Source: Gluconobacter roseus NBRC 3990
GTDB lineage: Bacteria; Pseudomonadota; Alphaproteobacteria; Acetobacterales; Acetobacteraceae
Direction of reading: 5' to 3'
DNA: 64,000 nucleotides
NCBI RefSeq assembly: GCF_006538885.1
Contig: NZ_BJLY01000001.1
Location: 844,409 to 908,408, forward strand
Positions 41,944-50,663 of the stretch are shown piece after piece. Each line of letters begins with the position of its first letter. The stretch's first letter is position 1. The notes below the pieces were generated by a model that saw nothing but the letters and a program-made list of their open reading frames with translations, had not been told where the DNA came from and searched no databases. Position numbers and translations under genes: made by a program.

Positions 41944-43573
41944 GGAGCAGTTCTTTTTTCAGCGTATCGGCAACACGAAGCGCAAGGGCTGCGACGGTGA
42001 GGGTAATGTTCCCGGTTCCGACCGTGGAGAACACGGAGGAACTTGCGATGAACAGGTTCTCGTGGTCATGCGTCCGGCAATGGCCGTCCACTACGGAATC
42101 CTTAGGATCCACGCCCATGATGGTGCTGCCCGAGGGATGATCCTGCGGGAAGTAACCCGGCGTCCACTGCTCATCCGTGCCATGCATCAGGCCGATAAGG
42201 TTCTTGAACAGCCCGCGCGTGTGTTCGCAACTGCGGACCGTATATTCCGGCAGCTTGTAATAGACATCAGGATGCGGAATGCCGAGTGCGTCCTTGTGCG
42301 TCGTGCTCAGCGTCAGACGGTTGTCCGGATCGGGCAGGGCCTCGTTATGGCTGAACAGACGGACGGTGTGGGAGGCCAGATAGCGGATCTGCTCTTCCAG
42401 AGCCTTGCCGACATAACCCTTTGAAATCGCAAGCTGCGTTGCAAAATCGACTTGGTTGTCATCGACCATGTGCACGAGATACGCGCCGCGATCGCCACGC
42501 CAGTCGCCATCACGGAAATTGTCGATCACATTGGTCTCAAGCGGGCCGCGTCCCGGCCACAGGGCCTTGTCGCCGCTGATGAACGTCACCTGCACGCCGG
42601 TATGGTCCATCATGTTCCGGCCGACATGGCCCGAACTATTGGCAATACCGTTAGGGCTCTTTTCGTCTGCCGAAACCAGCAGCAGCTTGGCTGTCTCGAT
42701 GCAGTGTGCGGCGATGACGAAATACTTGCCCGTCACACGGTGCGATCCCTTGTCCGGATCGTAATAGTGAACGGCCGTCACCTTCTTGTTCGCGCTGTCG
42801 CGCTCGATCTTGTAGACGACCGCATTCGGGACGAACTTCGCACCGGCTGCCTCGGCGTGATAAACGGAATATCCACCATTATACATCGCCCCGATCGGGC
42901 AGATCGGCATGCAGTTATTGTGCCCTTCGCAGGTCGGACGGCCGTCATAGGGCTTGGTGTTCCGGGCCTGCGGCTCATGCACGACGCGGTAGGGCGTCTT
43001 TTCGCTGATGAGCTTGCGGAACTGCTGCGCCGCATAGGAAATCGGCAGGGCTTCCATGGGGTAGGGCTGCCTGCGGGGCGAGCCCAGATCCTCGACCTTC
43101 GGGTCCGGACCACACACGCCCATCATGACTTCGGCCTGATAATAGAACGGCTCGAGATCATCGTATTTCAGCGCCCAGTCACGGCCCTGACCATAACGGG
43201 TCTTGAGTTCGAAATCGGACGGAAGGTAACGCCATGCACAGCCGGCCCAGTGCCAGGTCGTGCCACCCATCATCCGCAGATAAACCTGCTGATAGGCTTC
43301 GGCGTTCGGGCCGCTCGTATGCAGGTATTTATTCGGCGTGATCTGATTGGGCGGATGTTCGGCCCAAGGCGTGGACGGGAAAGGCCCCTGATAGGAGGGC
43401 TTGTTTTCCAGATTGCGGAAATTATCCACGAAATGCTGCCGGTCCACACGCGGCCCGGCTTCCAGAACGATGACGGAGATGCCCGCGCGTGCAAGCTCGT
43501 TCGCAATGGAACTGCCCGCGACACCGGATCCGACGATCACGACATCGGCGGAGAGATTCTGCTCAGAAGACAT
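41936..43573 (-). CDS. sldL: GMC-type FAD dehydrogenase large subunit (probably D-sorbitol dehydrogenase)
   Basis: 545 aa GMC oxidoreductase. FAD motif VVIVGSGVAGSSIANELARAG at the N-terminus, catalytic-site features MMGGTTWHWAGCAWRYLP and C-terminal DHPSGSTIMGVDPKDSVVDGHCRTHDHENLFIASSSVFST. A Cys cluster, C-x5-C-x3-C (CEGHNNCMPIC, 215-225), is where the related FAD glucose dehydrogenase holds a 3Fe-4S cluster. It oxidises a polyol or sugar acid in the periplasm and passes electrons to the cytochrome subunit. D-sorbitol to L-sorbose is favoured by the small-subunit type and remembered Gluconobacter gene order; gluconate or 2-ketogluconate is the alternative. Confidence 0.85.
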   Translation of the reverse strand: MSSEQNLSADVVIVGSGVAGSSIANELARAGISVIVLEAGPRVDRQHFVDNFRNLENKPSYQGPFPSTPWAEHPPNQITPNKYLHTSGPNAEAYQQVYLRMMGGTTWHWAGCAWRYLPSDFELKTRYGQGRDWALKYDDLEPFYYQAEVMMGVCGPDPKVEDLGSPRRQPYPMEALPISYAAQQFRKLISEKTPYRVVHEPQARNTKPYDGRPTCEGHNNCMPICPIGAMYNGGYSVYHAEAAGAKFVPNAVVYKIERDSANKKVTAVHYYDPDKGSHRVTGKYFVIAAHCIETAKLLLVSADEKSPNGIANSSGHVGRNMMDHTGVQVTFISGDKALWPGRGPLETNVIDNFRDGDWRGDRGAYLVHMVDDNQVDFATQLAISKGYVGKALEEQIRYLASHTVRLFSHNEALPDPDNRLTLSTTHKDALGIPHPDVYYKLPEYTVRSCEHTRGLFKNLIGLMHGTDEQWTPGYFPQDHPSGSTIMGVDPKDSVVDGHCRTHDHENLFIASSSVFSTVGTGNITLTVAALALRVADTLKKELLHA

Positions 43574-43593
43574 AAGAGATGCTGTTCCCGCTC

Positions 43594-44211
43594 TCAGGTA
43601 GGTTCCACGTCGAACTTCGAGGGCGACAGGGCAGGGCCACCGGTCGGCCTGTCGACTTCAGGAGGCTGCGTCGTCCAGTAGAACGGGCCGCCCGCGGCGT
43701 AAGTCTTGGGGTAGATGGCGTCCTTGGTGATGTCGAACATCAGTGCGGAGCGGTAGACCACGACCTTGCCGTTCGCGACCCCGCGATACCAGCCGGTCAT
43801 CAGGTCATGAATAACGTCCTTGAACGCCGGGTCAGCCTGTTCGGCTGCCTTGGCGAATGCAGACGCACTGTCGTAGCTGCTGCCGTCTAGAAGATCGGCC
43901 AGTTTGGCCAGCTGGGCCTTCCGCTCCGGTCCTGACTGCAGAATGCGCTCGTAAAGTGCCTGCCCGATCCGCGGGTCAAGGGACGGACGATCCGTCAGGC
44001 GCTCGGAGACCTTCATGAAGCGTTCAAGTTCAGGATCTGCGCCGGTTGCAGGCTCTGCGGAAACTGCTGTTCCTGCCGCCAGAACTCCCATGCCGGCCAT
44101 GCCCGTCATCAGCGTATCGCGACGGGACATCCGCATCAGCCGGTTCAGGCGCATGGCATTGGGAGAGGAAACATGGAGGTCAACAAGAGGGCAGTGACGC
44201 TCTTTCGTCAT
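43594..44211 (-). CDS. sldS: Small subunit of membrane-bound FAD dehydrogenase (Tat-exported, SldS-like)
   Basis: 205 aa. A twin-arginine signal, MSRRDTLMTGMAGMGVLAAGTAVSA, after a short N-terminal extension marks Tat export of the folded small-large complex. The mature part (LERFMKVSERLTDRPSLDPRIGQALYERIL ... VIHDLMTGWYRGVANGKVVVYRSALMFD ... YPKTYAAGGPFYWTTQPPEV) fits the small-subunit family named for D-sorbitol dehydrogenase, related to gluconate 2-dehydrogenase subunit 3. Several in-frame Mets (44211, 44154) are possible starts. First gene of the operon. Confidence 0.85.
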   Translation of the reverse strand: MTKERHCPLVDLHVSSPNAMRLNRLMRMSRRDTLMTGMAGMGVLAAGTAVSAEPATGADPELERFMKVSERLTDRPSLDPRIGQALYERILQSGPERKAQLAKLADLLDGSSYDSASAFAKAAEQADPAFKDVIHDLMTGWYRGVANGKVVVYRSALMFDITKDAIYPKTYAAGGPFYWTTQPPEVDRPTGGPALSPSKFDVEPT

Positions 44212-44562
44212 GGAAAATCACTCTTTGCATACACTCGAGACCGGTGACACGACCGTGATCCATGTCACCTTCAATGGGCCTCAACCTACAGAGACAGAGT
44301 GATCATGCAACCGTGATCGGCCAATTATCCGGAAATATTCCGGAGAAAATCGCGGTTCAGCGGGTGCTGGCGAAAAGGATAGCTGGCGGTAACGCCCGTT
44401 ATCCTAATGAGGTTTCGGGTAGTCATCAAAGAATCTTGAAGTACTATATGCTCATTTTTCATCGTGAATAATATGAGAGCAACAGGCGATTCTTTTTTAT
44501 ATATTGCGGATGGATCGCAACGTCATTTTTTGAGCAATGAATAGGGTACTATTCAGGTCCTG
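44212..44562. other. Upstream region of the sldSLC-like operon
   Basis: No gene seen. It contains a perfect inverted repeat TCCGGAA-ATA-TTCCGGA at 44328-44344, 117 bases upstream of the small-subunit start, and a looser AGGATA/TATCCT pair near 44378-44404. The part from about 44440 to 44530 is AT-rich. The inverted repeat is a candidate operator for the dehydrogenase operon. Confidence 0.45.
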
Positions 44563-44606
44563 AAAAACAGACAGGGCGCGGTATAACCCGCGCCCTGTCT
44601 GTTTTT
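44563..44606. terminator. Strong hairpin terminator downstream of lctP
   Basis: Perfect 19-base arms AAAAACAGACAGGGCGCGG / CCGCGCCCTGTCTGTTTTT with a 6-base loop (TATAAC). It ends lctP on the minus strand, 19 bases past the stop codon. Confidence 0.88.
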
Positions 44607-44624
44607 GCTAATGGAGAGAAGTCG

Positions 44625-46271
44625 CTAGGTCCCAATCCCCATGAAGACCAGCGCCGTTGTCATTAACCCGACCAGTATGGCCAGAACGATGCTGCATTTC
44701 AGCGTGAACTGGAGCAGCGCTCCTTCCTGTCCGACCAGCCCCACGGCAGCCGAAGCCACGGCAATGGATTGCGGTGAGATCATTTTTCCTACCGCCCCGC
44801 CAACCGTGTTGGCTGCAACCAGCAGCTCTCCGCTGACCCCGATCTGGCGTCCGGTTGCAGCCTGAAGGCCACCGAACAGTGCATTGGAGGAAGTGTCCGA
44901 TCCTGTCAGGAATACGCCAAGCCAGCCCAGCAGTGGCGCAAAGAACGTGAATGCGCCCTTGGTCATGGCGAGCACGAGAGCAAGTGTTGTCGAGAGGCCC
45001 GAATAATTTGCCAGAAACGCAAAGGCCAGCACCATGCCAATGGCGTAGATCGGCGTCTTCAGCTCACGCAGCGTGTCTCCCAAAGTCGTCAGGGCATCTC
45101 TGGGGCGCATTTTCAGGAACAGGACAGAGACTATGCCCGCTAGCAGAATGGCTGTTCCAACGGATGCAATGAAATCAAGCTTGAAAATGGCCCCATAAGG
45201 TGTGGGGGTCGGGACAATCGGTGCCGTTTTCAGCACTAGATTGTGCAGTCCCGGAAAGCGGATGACGAGTACTGTCCAGTTCAGTGGCCCGCCTGCCGTA
45301 AAAAGGGCCTTGAAGGGCTTGATGCTCCAGACGGCCACAAAAGCCGTGAGGATGATGAAGGGCGACCAGGCGCGCAGAATCTGGGATGCTGTGTAAGACG
45401 TCTTTTCCACCACGGCATCGGCAGACGTATCACCTGTATCGAAGCGGAAAATGCGGCGCGGTTTCCAGACTCTCAGGAAGACCGGGATGGCGATCATTGT
45501 GACCAGAGGCGCGATGATATCGGGGAGTTCCGGGCCGATCAGCAGCGCTGTGAGGGTCTGGGTAATGGCGAATGTTGCACCCGTCATCAGAATAATGGGC
45601 CATGTTTCGCGGATACCACGTAGTCCGTCCACCACGCCGACCAGCCAGAACGGAATGACGATGCCGATCACGATGAGCTGCATCACGACCAGACGCCCGA
45701 CCACATAAGGTTCAGCGCCGATGACCTGTGCGCCCACAATCACGGGGATGCCCATTGCTCCGAAAGCGCCGGGTGCGGCATTGGCGATCAGGCATAATCC
45801 GGCAGCGTAAATGGGCGGAAAACCCAGCCCTACAAGCAGAGCAGTCGTAATCGCCACCGGTGCACCAAAGCCAGCCGCACCTTCAAGGAAAGCGCCAAAT
45901 GCGAATGCGACCAGTAGAAGCTGGATGCGCTGATCTTCCGAAACCGTGGAAATGGAATGGCGGATGATATCGAACTGACCGGTCCGGACGGAGACTTTGT
46001 AGAGAAACACCGCCCCGATGATGATCCATGAAATCGGCCATAATCCGTAGGCGAACCCGTATAAACAGGCCGAGATGGCCATGAAAAACGGCATTCCATA
46101 AAAGGCGACTGCCAGAGCGAAAGTAATTCCGACAGTAATCGTGCAGGCAATATGTCCCTTCATGCGAAGATACAGAAGGGCGAAAAAGAAAAACAGGATT
46201 GGAATCAGAGCGACTACGCCGGAAATCCAGATATTTCCAATTGGGTCGTAAACCTGTGCCCAGGATTGCAT
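44625..46271 (-). CDS. lctP: L-lactate permease (LctP/LldP family)
   Basis: About 548 aa inner-membrane permease, with 12 or more hydrophobic segments. Family signatures: FGAFLEGAAGFGAPVAITTALLVGLGFPPIYAAGLCLIANAAPGAFGA, LGWLGVFLTGSDTSSNALFGGLQ and NTVGGAVGKMISPQSIAVA. It takes up lactate (and glycolate) with protons and would supply the GlcD-type dehydrogenase encoded at 13732-15150. The ATG at 46271 (MQSWAQVYDP) has GGAGGCTTTCGGG before it; the frame is open 33 codons upstream. Confidence 0.95.
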   Translation of the reverse strand: MQSWAQVYDPIGNIWISGVVALIPILFFFFALLYLRMKGHIACTITVGITFALAVAFYGMPFFMAISACLYGFAYGLWPISWIIIGAVFLYKVSVRTGQFDIIRHSISTVSEDQRIQLLLVAFAFGAFLEGAAGFGAPVAITTALLVGLGFPPIYAAGLCLIANAAPGAFGAMGIPVIVGAQVIGAEPYVVGRLVVMQLIVIGIVIPFWLVGVVDGLRGIRETWPIILMTGATFAITQTLTALLIGPELPDIIAPLVTMIAIPVFLRVWKPRRIFRFDTGDTSADAVVEKTSYTASQILRAWSPFIILTAFVAVWSIKPFKALFTAGGPLNWTVLVIRFPGLHNLVLKTAPIVPTPTPYGAIFKLDFIASVGTAILLAGIVSVLFLKMRPRDALTTLGDTLRELKTPIYAIGMVLAFAFLANYSGLSTTLALVLAMTKGAFTFFAPLLGWLGVFLTGSDTSSNALFGGLQAATGRQIGVSGELLVAANTVGGAVGKMISPQSIAVASAAVGLVGQEGALLQFTLKCSIVLAILVGLMTTALVFMGIGT

Positions 46272-46634
46272 CCCGAAAGCCTCCAAGTAAAAATTAAGTG
46301 ATAATAAGAATTTGACTATGATTTCTTGTCTTATTTGACGGATCGTATTTTTTGAAAACAACAAGCGCAATAAGGGGTGGATGTATTGATAGATAAACTT
46401 TACGACATACTGTTTTTAATAGTTGGATATATCCAGCCAATTTTTGTGAAAATTTCTGCCGTGAGCGATTTTCAAAAAGATTTCGTGCACATGGGCGGGG
46501 TGACGAAATGCCTGATCCATAGCTTTGAGGAGGTTTGTCAAGGACAAGACTGGTGCCGGATGGCAATACATTCATCTTCTTGGAGCAGTTGAATATCCGC
46601 TGCCAGAAAACATCTTCGGAATTTCAAATCGATC
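46272..46634. other. AT-rich intergenic region
   Basis: 363 bases between lctP and the DUF1826-like gene, both on the minus strand. It should hold the lctP promoter. Weak open frames exist on both strands (for example 46377-46592), with mixed composition and no family sequence; I regard them as chance. No convincing repeat or hairpin seen. Confidence 0.4.
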
Positions 46635-47201
46635 TCAGAGCGCGGACAATGTCAGAAAGATATTTTTGCTTTTACTCGGCGGGCCTATCTGAGCCCGGTC
46701 ATTATTCCAGAAAGGAATGAAAGCTACACCGAAAGGCTCAAGCAAACTCAAGACATCACCACTGTATCTTGATCCGGAACTCCATCCTGCAGTGCTTTCG
46801 CCGTAACAGCAGAGTGCTTTCAGTTTTGCGGGTTTTGTTATCTGCGCCTGATCCGGCTCATAACCGAGATGAAACGTCAGCCTGTCAGAAACGGCAAAGG
46901 CGGCGACAAGTGCTGCAATCTGGGCCACATCTTCGAGCATGAATTCAGGATAATTCTGGCAGAAATCCGGTGCCTTCACTTGGCTCAGGATCTCATTGAG
47001 AGAGCCAGTTAATGACAGGGTATTTTCAGAAAATTCATGGCCGTTTAGCTCCTTTTTCCACTCATCCGGAACCTGTCGTGTCCAGATCACGAGGTCCAGA
47101 TCCGGCCGGGCCAGATCTGTCAGGATCTCGGGTCCTCCTGACGCCCGGACATGGGGACCATGACCCAGAGCAGGATCGGGCCAGCTTTCTATTGCCAGCA
47201 T
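46635..47201 (-). CDS. DUF1826-like protein, divergent copy
   Basis: 188 aa. The start (ARPDLDLVIWTRQVPDEWKKEL) resembles the N-terminal part of DUF1826 proteins, and FMLEDVAQIAALVAAFAVSDRLTFHLGYEPDQAQITKPAKLKALCCYGESTAGW aligns by eye with the core of the next protein (MMELAELYRD ... CRKFHVDCVDLRLLRTYVGPGVQW). The FHxD residues of the core are replaced by TKPA, so a metal site there is probably lost. It starts 3 bases after the upstream gene's stop codon, so the two are co-transcribed. Function unknown. Confidence 0.6.
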   Translation of the reverse strand: MLAIESWPDPALGHGPHVRASGGPEILTDLARPDLDLVIWTRQVPDEWKKELNGHEFSENTLSLTGSLNEILSQVKAPDFCQNYPEFMLEDVAQIAALVAAFAVSDRLTFHLGYEPDQAQITKPAKLKALCCYGESTAGWSSGSRYSGDVLSLLEPFGVAFIPFWNNDRAQIGPPSKSKNIFLTLSAL

Positions 47202-47204
47202 CTT

Positions 47205-47810
47205 TCAGGCGACCATATCGAAAGGCGCATCCGCGCAGGCATTTGCTTCATCGATCGTCAGGAGGAGCCTGACCCGCTCTGCGACAGGGCGCTTTGAGAG
47301 TGGTGGTGAGCGATGAAGGATTTTCTCGGCATCATCCCACCCGGGAAAATGCTTTCCCTTCAGGAAAACAACAGCACCTGTCGGAGCCTCCTGCACGGTA
47401 CGCCCCTCATCCCCTGTCCACTGAACGCCCGGCCCCACATAGGTTCGAAGCAGACGCAGATCGACGCAGTCCACGTGGAATTTCCGGCAGCTGTCTGTGG
47501 TGATCTTTTCCAGCCGGACGCGCAGATTCTGGTGTCCTGAAACATCCCTGTAGAGTTCTGCAAGCTCCATCATGTCGGCCATCAGAAGCCGTGTATGTCC
47601 GGAACATCTGACCTGAAGCTGTGCTGCTATTTCCGACAGGGCGCCGTTTGCCATCAGCAGGCGCGGCCCTTCTTTGAGGTACGCTTCCGCCGCCTGTTTC
47701 AGGGCGGGAAACATGTCCATCCGGTGCATCTCAAGACTGCGATTGGGAGAAAGAATGCCTCTGAAAGGCAACAGTTGCTCCAGGTGACAGCGTGTCGGGC
47801 AGGCAAACAT
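47205..47810 (-). CDS. DUF1826 family protein
   Basis: 201 aa. The DUF1826 core is clear: VRLEKITTDSCRKFHVDCVDLRLLRTYVGPGVQWTGDEG (about residues 100-138), with the Cys/His/Asp pattern expected to bind a metal, then GAVVFLKGKHFPGWDD and HRSPPLSKRPVAERVRLLLTID. DUF1826 genes often sit beside CobW GTPases under Zur control; here the CobW gene diverges with a Zur-type box between. A zinc-scarcity role is inferred from this context. The start MFACPTRCHLEQ follows AAGGAAAG. Confidence 0.78.
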   Translation of the reverse strand: MFACPTRCHLEQLLPFRGILSPNRSLEMHRMDMFPALKQAAEAYLKEGPRLLMANGALSEIAAQLQVRCSGHTRLLMADMMELAELYRDVSGHQNLRVRLEKITTDSCRKFHVDCVDLRLLRTYVGPGVQWTGDEGRTVQEAPTGAVVFLKGKHFPGWDDAEKILHRSPPLSKRPVAERVRLLLTIDEANACADAPFDMVA

Positions 47811-47833
47811 GAAAGAGGGCTTTCCTTACTATT

Positions 47834-47856
47834 GATATGTTATAACATAACTATTA
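47834..47856. promoter_or_regulatory. Candidate Zur box
   Basis: The stretch GATATGTTATAACATAACTA (start 47834) closely follows the known Zur consensus, GNNATGTTATA-N-TATAACATNNC, especially in the left half. Its core TATGTTATAACATA (47836-47849) is a perfect 14-base palindrome. It lies 24 bases upstream of the DUF1826 start and about 44 bases upstream of CobW, so one Zur dimer could repress both. Confidence 0.7.
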
Positions 47857-47899
47857 ATGGAAGCGCATCAACCCTGCTCTTCCCAAGGATCTCTCCTCC

Positions 47900-49102
47900 A
47901 TGTCAGATACCAGACTGCCTGTGACCGTCCTCTCCGGCTTTCTCGGGGCTGGCAAAACGACACTCCTCAATCACATCCTGAACAATCGCGAAGGCCTGAA
48001 AGTCGCGGTCATCGTCAACGACATGAGTGATGTGAACATTGACGCTGAACTGGTTCGAAACGGGGGGAGTAACCTGTCACGAACGGACGAAAAACTGGTC
48101 GAAATGACCAATGGGTGCATCTGTTGCACATTGCGCGATGACCTGCTGACGGAGGTGAACCGGCTGGCGCAGGAAAAACGGTTTGATTATCTTCTGATTG
48201 AATCAACCGGTATCGCCGAGCCCCTTCCTGTTGCTGCGACTTTCGAGTTCCGGGACGAGGAAGGGTATAGTCTGAGCGATGTGGCCCGGCTAGACACGAT
48301 GGTCACAGTTGTTGATGCCGTGAACCTGCTCAAAGACTACGGTTCAACCGATTTTCTTCGGGACCGCGGTGAAGTAGCAGGAGAGGAAGACGAGCGTGCC
48401 CTTGTGGACCTTTTTGTCGATCAGATCGGATTTGCGGATGTCATTATCCTCAACAAGATTGATACGGCGTCTCCTGAGCAGGCAGAAGCTGCACGCCTGA
48501 TCATCCGTTCTCTGAACGCCGATACAGTTCTGATCGAGACAAGCCAGAGTCAGGTCGCGCTGGATCAGATCCTGAATACGGGTCGTTTTGATTTTGAGCG
48601 TGCACACCAGCACCCGACATGGTTCCGGGAACTGTACGGACATGCAGAACACCGCCCCGAGACCGAAGAATATGGCATTACCAGTTTTGTCTACCGTGCC
48701 CGCCGTCCTTTTAAGCCGGAAGCTTTCGCTGGTTTCATCGAGCAGTCATGGCATGGCGTTGTACGGGTCAAAGGCTATTTCTGGCTGGCAACCCGACCGG
48801 ACTGGGTCGGGGATCTGAGTATTGCAGGCGCTTTGGCCCGCCATCAGGCTGCCGGACGCTGGTGGGCCAGCATTCCGCACCAGAACTGGCCAGACGACGA
48901 GGCATGGAAAGCGACCCTTGCGGGGTATTGGGACGATGTTTACGGAGACCGTCGGCAGGAACTCGTCTTTATCGGCGCAGGCATGGATGAAACCGCTATT
49001 CGATCTGCTCTGAACAACTGTCTTGTCCCGTCCTCACAAGACGATGTCTTCATGCCATGGCATTACGACCATCTTGCTGATCCGTTTCCTCAATGGGCAT
49101 AG
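47900..49102 (+). CDS. CobW/COG0523 G3E GTPase (zinc metallochaperone type)
   Basis: 400 aa. Walker [10 protein letters not shown] (13-21), Glu/Asp-rich [16 protein letters not shown], the metal-binding [13 protein letters not shown] (Cys73, Cys75, Cys76), [15 protein letters not shown] (Walker B and SGxAxP), NKIDTAS for guanine, and a CobW C-terminal domain with [33 protein letters not shown] and [14 protein letters not shown]. The Zur-type box upstream and divergent DUF1826 genes mark it as the zinc-allocating subgroup (YeiR/ZagA-like), not a cobalamin synthesis gene. It would hand Zn2+ to client enzymes under zinc limitation. Confidence 0.88.
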   Translation: MSDTRLPVTVLSGFLGAGKTTLLNHILNNREGLKVAVIVNDMSDVNIDAELVRNGGSNLSRTDEKLVEMTNGCICCTLRDDLLTEVNRLAQEKRFDYLLIESTGIAEPLPVAATFEFRDEEGYSLSDVARLDTMVTVVDAVNLLKDYGSTDFLRDRGEVAGEEDERALVDLFVDQIGFADVIILNKIDTASPEQAEAARLIIRSLNADTVLIETSQSQVALDQILNTGRFDFERAHQHPTWFRELYGHAEHRPETEEYGITSFVYRARRPFKPEAFAGFIEQSWHGVVRVKGYFWLATRPDWVGDLSIAGALARHQAAGRWWASIPHQNWPDDEAWKATLAGYWDDVYGDRRQELVFIGAGMDETAIRSALNNCLVPSSQDDVFMPWHYDHLADPFPQWA

Positions 49103-49628
49103 AAGAGAGCGTATGGCTGTTGTGTCCGATGGGATCTTCCAAGCCTGTCAACGCGATCTAGGTGTTTAGTCTCGTATTATGATGAATTGGGTTGAGAATG
49201 AAGTATTCTGAATCTGAGTTCCAGATTTTTGCAGACATGTTCACAAGATGTGATTCCACTCAGGGTTTGAGTCTTTGCCTGAAGTTCTAGGGCGCGATAC
49301 GGTCATTGAGGTGCGTTCTCACTGGTATGTTCAATATTGCATTACAGCTTTTGGGTTTAGATCAAACTCCTTGTTCAGCGCCGAAAGCAAAGTCTGCGAT
49401 CGCTATATTGCTGATTGCAGGACGCGCATGGTTATAGCGCGGCTATGATGATTCCATCTTATAAAGCTTTTTGTCATTCACGCAGAAATGTCATATCATC
49501 AATAGACATCTAATGCTCACAGAAATGCACTTAGAGTCCATACCTTGGTATATTCAAAATTCGCATACTAAAAACTATATTTTTATTCTACTGCATTCTA
49601 CCGACAATGTTGCATATTTTTTGACAAT
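49103..49628. other. AT-rich intergenic region, probable edge of acquired DNA
   Basis: 526 bases with no gene I can support. The base composition shifts from GC-rich to AT-rich within about the first 150 bases and becomes extreme by 49500. No tRNA, direct repeat or transposase motif was recognised at the boundary. It must contain the promoter of the glycosyltransferase gene. Confidence 0.4.
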
Positions 49629-50663
49629 GTGATATATAAAACTCACCTAAAAATTAATTTGATGTGCAGAAAAATGACAAGATTTTGCAAATTTCCTTTT
49701 GGAAAGAGTCTAATACTTAAAGGTAAACCTGAAAGTCGCACATATAATAAATCTTTTTTGTTTCATAATTCTTTGTACGATTCAAATGTAAAATTAATAA
49801 AATCATCTTCTTATGCAGTCGGTGAAACGTTGGATGGTGTATTTAATTCTCGTATATATGCTCCTGAAACTCCAATTTTAAATAGTTTTTCTAATGAAAT
49901 AATAGATAATAGTTTTTGGTTGGGGTATTTCCATGCTCATTATGGGCATTTTTTACTAAGCACCCTTCAAAGACTATGGAAAATAGACCAAAAAAAAGAT
50001 TTCATCATAGCGCCAAGCTTTGATGAATCATTAATAAATAATCTTGATTACATTGGAATAATACTTGATGCGTTAGAAATAGATGTTAATAAAATTATAT
50101 CTCCATCTTCCGGATGTGAATTAAGAAATATCACTGTAAATCAATCTTCTTTTGTGGAGAATTATTTTTGCTATCCCATGTGGGGTGATTTTATGAGGGG
50201 AATTTCAAAAAAAATCATAAGTGATAATTGCGGTTCTCTAAGTGAAACTCCTGTTTACATCAGTAGATCTCGAATGAAATCCGGAACTAGATTTTTCGAG
50301 GGAGAAGAATGTGTATCAGAAACTTTAAAAAAATTTGGCATCGAAACTGTCTATGTAGAAGAAATGAGCTTTAAAGAACAATTGGATTTTTGGAACAGGA
50401 ATAAAATATTCATAGGATTTTCTGGATCTTCTTTTATAACATCTTCATTTTTTGGAAATAAAAAACTTATCATACTTCATCACGATGATTATGTTTTTGG
50501 ATCACAACTAATGGTGGATGTATCTTCTAATAATAAGACTGCATATATAAATGTAGAAAATTTCATCTCGAGAAATCTAGAAAAAGAAAATGTATTTAAA
50601 ATAATTAACTGTGAAGCTATAATATCCGATATAATAAATTCAATAAGAATTATGGGCAATTGA
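49629..50663 (+). CDS. GT61-like glycosyltransferase (DUF563), AT-rich, likely acquired
   Basis: 344 aa. The C-terminal part fits the GT61/DUF563 family: PVYISRSRMKSGTRFFEGEECVSETLKKFGIETVYVEEMSFKEQLDFWNRNKIFIGFSGSSFITSSFF, where the usual pattern is RxxxxxRxxxNE, LxxxGF, SFxEQ and hGAxL. The earlier WLGYFHAHYGHFLLSTLQRLW is the HWxxE-type acceptor region. It should transfer a sugar onto a surface glycan. The DNA is strongly AT-rich with Lys/Ile/Asn codons, unlike every neighbour. The start could also be the Met at 49662 or 49674. Confidence 0.75.
   Translation: MIYKTHLKINLMCRKMTRFCKFPFGKSLILKGKPESRTYNKSFLFHNSLYDSNVKLIKSSSYAVGETLDGVFNSRIYAPETPILNSFSNEIIDNSFWLGYFHAHYGHFLLSTLQRLWKIDQKKDFIIAPSFDESLINNLDYIGIILDALEIDVNKIISPSSGCELRNITVNQSSFVENYFCYPMWGDFMRGISKKIISDNCGSLSETPVYISRSRMKSGTRFFEGEECVSETLKKFGIETVYVEEMSFKEQLDFWNRNKIFIGFSGSSFITSSFFGNKKLIILHHDDYVFGSQLMVDVSSNNKTAYINVENFISRNLEKENVFKIINCEAIISDIINSIRIMGN

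Noticed and set aside
46377..46592. 71-codon plus-strand frame between lctP and the DUF1826-like gene
   Set aside because: Mixed composition, no ribosome site, no family sequence; region is AT-rich promoter DNA.
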